Made by a program: the position numbers and the translations under genes. Shown here in pieces: positions 63,167-64,000 of a DNA stretch of 64,000 bases (its first letter is position 1; each line of letters begins with the position of its first letter). The notes below the pieces were generated by a model, which had not been told where the DNA came from, made no database searches, and saw only the letters and a list, made by a program, of their open reading frames with translations. Origin of the DNA: CAVROT01 sp963722905 (GTDB lineage: Bacteria; Pseudomonadota; Alphaproteobacteria; Rhodobacterales; Rhodobacteraceae); the NCBI GenBank assembly GCA_963722905.1, contig CAVROT010000014.1:124001-188000 (forward strand). Reading direction: 5' to 3'.

Positions 63167-64000
63167 GGCAGCAGGCCCCCCGCGGCCAGCGCGTCGGTGA
63201 TCGGCGCCATTTCCCTGGCGTAGCGGCGCCACCCACCGGACGCGCCTGCGTGGATCGGCTGGCGCACCTGATGCAGCGACAGCGTCTCGATCCGGCGTTC
63301 GGTCCGGTGCGGGGTCAGACAGGCGTCCTCCCACCCCAGCGCACAGGCCTCCAGCAAGGCGCGACTCTCGGCCTCGGGCGCGGCGACGAGGGCGTCGTAG
63401 TCCACCTCGGCGAAAGACCCGGGCGCCGCGGCGTTCCAGAAGTCCAGCCAGCCGCGGAACATGCCGTAGGTCGAGACGAGGTCGTCCACGTCGTAGGCGT
63501 AGAGATGCCGCCCCTCGACGAAGACCGACCGGTAGATCGACAGCAGAAGGTCGCGCGGATCGCGGCGCATGACGACGATGCGGGCGCCGGGCAGCAGCAT
63601 CCGCAGCAGGCCGACGATCTGAAAGCTCTGGATCGACTTGTCCACCAGCACCCGGTCGAATCGCAGCGACCGGCGCGCCGCGCGTTCGTAGGCCGCCGCA
63701 AAGCCGCGCAGCCGTTCGGGCGCCACGTCGGACAGCCGCGCAACGCCGCCCGTCGGTGCACGCAGGACGTCGCGGACCAGACGCATCGCATGCCCCATCT
63801 CGCCGCCGGCGCGGACCCGCGAATGGCTGGCGAGGATCTGCTCGACCAGCGTGGTGCCCGATCGCGGCAGGCCGGTGACGAAGATCGGCGTGACCCCGGC
63901 ATCGTCACGGACCGGCGTGAAATCGGCTCCGGCGAACGCCTCCTTCAGACGCTCGGCCTGCATCAGCCGTTCTCGCATGTCGTAGGGGTGCAGCGCGCGC
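63163..64000 (-). CDS. Sulfotransferase family protein, 5' end cut by window edge
   Basis: The minus frame is open to position 64000, so the N-terminus lies outside; at least 278 residues are visible. The PAPS-binding loop FVTGLPRSGTTLVEQILASH, the 3'-phosphate motif IVVMRRDPRDLLLSIYRSVF and the late QVRQPIHAGASGGWRRY are characteristic of Sulfotransfer_3-type enzymes, which in this group often have TPR repeats upstream. It transfers sulfate from PAPS to an unknown acceptor. It is translationally coupled to yggS. Confidence 0.88.
   Translation of the reverse strand, partial: RALHPYDMRERLMQAERLKEAFAGADFTPVRDDAGVTPIFVTGLPRSGTTLVEQILASHSRVRAGGEMGHAMRLVRDVLRAPTGGVARLSDVAPERLRGFAAAYERAARRSLRFDRVLVDKSIQSFQIVGLLRMLLPGARIVVMRRDPRDLLLSIYRSVFVEGRHLYAYDVDDLVSTYGMFRGWLDFWNAAAPGSFAEVDYDALVAAPEAESRALLEACALGWEDACLTPHRTERRIETLSLHQVRQPIHAGASGGWRRYAREMAPITDALAAGGLLP

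Overview
The window is GC-rich alphaproteobacterial chromosome, most likely Rhodobacterales (Roseobacter/Rhodobacter group). Pointers are the rsfS-rlmH-gpmI-ctpA-rppH string, a PhyR-NepR-EcfG general stress module with GGAAC-N17-CGTT promoters, a VPLPA-type C-terminal sorting tail, a DgcN-like DUF1611 protein, and ctaD standing alone beside a DUF2244 gene. No CRISPR array, rRNA operon, transposase or prophage is visible. One AT-rich patch (about 6.10-7.13 kb) has a base composition unlike everything else.

Layout. 0-6 kb: end-truncated DgcN/DUF1611 gene, glutathionyl-hydroquinone reductase, rimK with an M14-type deacylase, ettA. 6-8.6 kb: AT-rich island with an unrecognised gene, then a calcium-binding RTX protein. 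8.7-19.05 kb: a two-armed polyol/sugar locus. The minus arm encodes ABC ATPase, Gro1P-dehydrogenase-like enzyme, SIS isomerase (frameshifted), SDR and HAD phosphatase. The plus arm encodes binding protein, two permeases, SorC-type regulator and FGGY kinase. The arms diverge from a short control region. 19.4-25.7 kb: housekeeping (ppx, rppH, ctpA, gpmI, rlmH, rsfS). 25.9-33.8 kb: general stress response island (DUF2945, YihY-like with a frameshift, pseudo-receiver, DUF1328, phyR, nepR, ecfG, HisKA_2 kinase, phospholipase D-like enzyme, 54-aa membrane protein). 33.8-43.7 kb: envelope genes tamB and tamA, a YfdC-like FNT channel, a Rho-N-like small protein and an MscS channel. 43.8-50.6 kb: VPLPA protein and leuC, leuD, leuB with interspersed genes. 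50.5-64 kb: glycosyltransferase with a MshEN-like N-terminus, carA, yqeY, DUF2244, ctaD, lipoprotein, lipB, peptidoglycan-binding-like protein, tRNA-Leu(GAG), EamA transporter, DUF421 protein, yggS, and a sulfotransferase cut by the window end.

How the parts work together. The strongest theme is the EcfG regulon: near-consensus EcfG promoters lie before nepR-ecfG, phyR, DUF1328, DUF2945, the 54-aa membrane protein, and bidirectionally between the FNT channel and the Rho-N-like gene. The phospholipase D gene overlaps the stress kinase gene and so should be co-transcribed with it. The polyol locus looks like a complete import-oxidise-phosphorylate route controlled by its SorC regulator, but the substrate cannot be read from sequence.

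Four genes (SIS isomerase, sugar-binding protein, YihY-like, exo/endonuclease/phosphatase-like) each carry what looks like exactly one extra base. That is either a sequencing artefact or recent decay, so their protein products should be treated with caution. All start sites and functions here were assigned by eye, without database searches.
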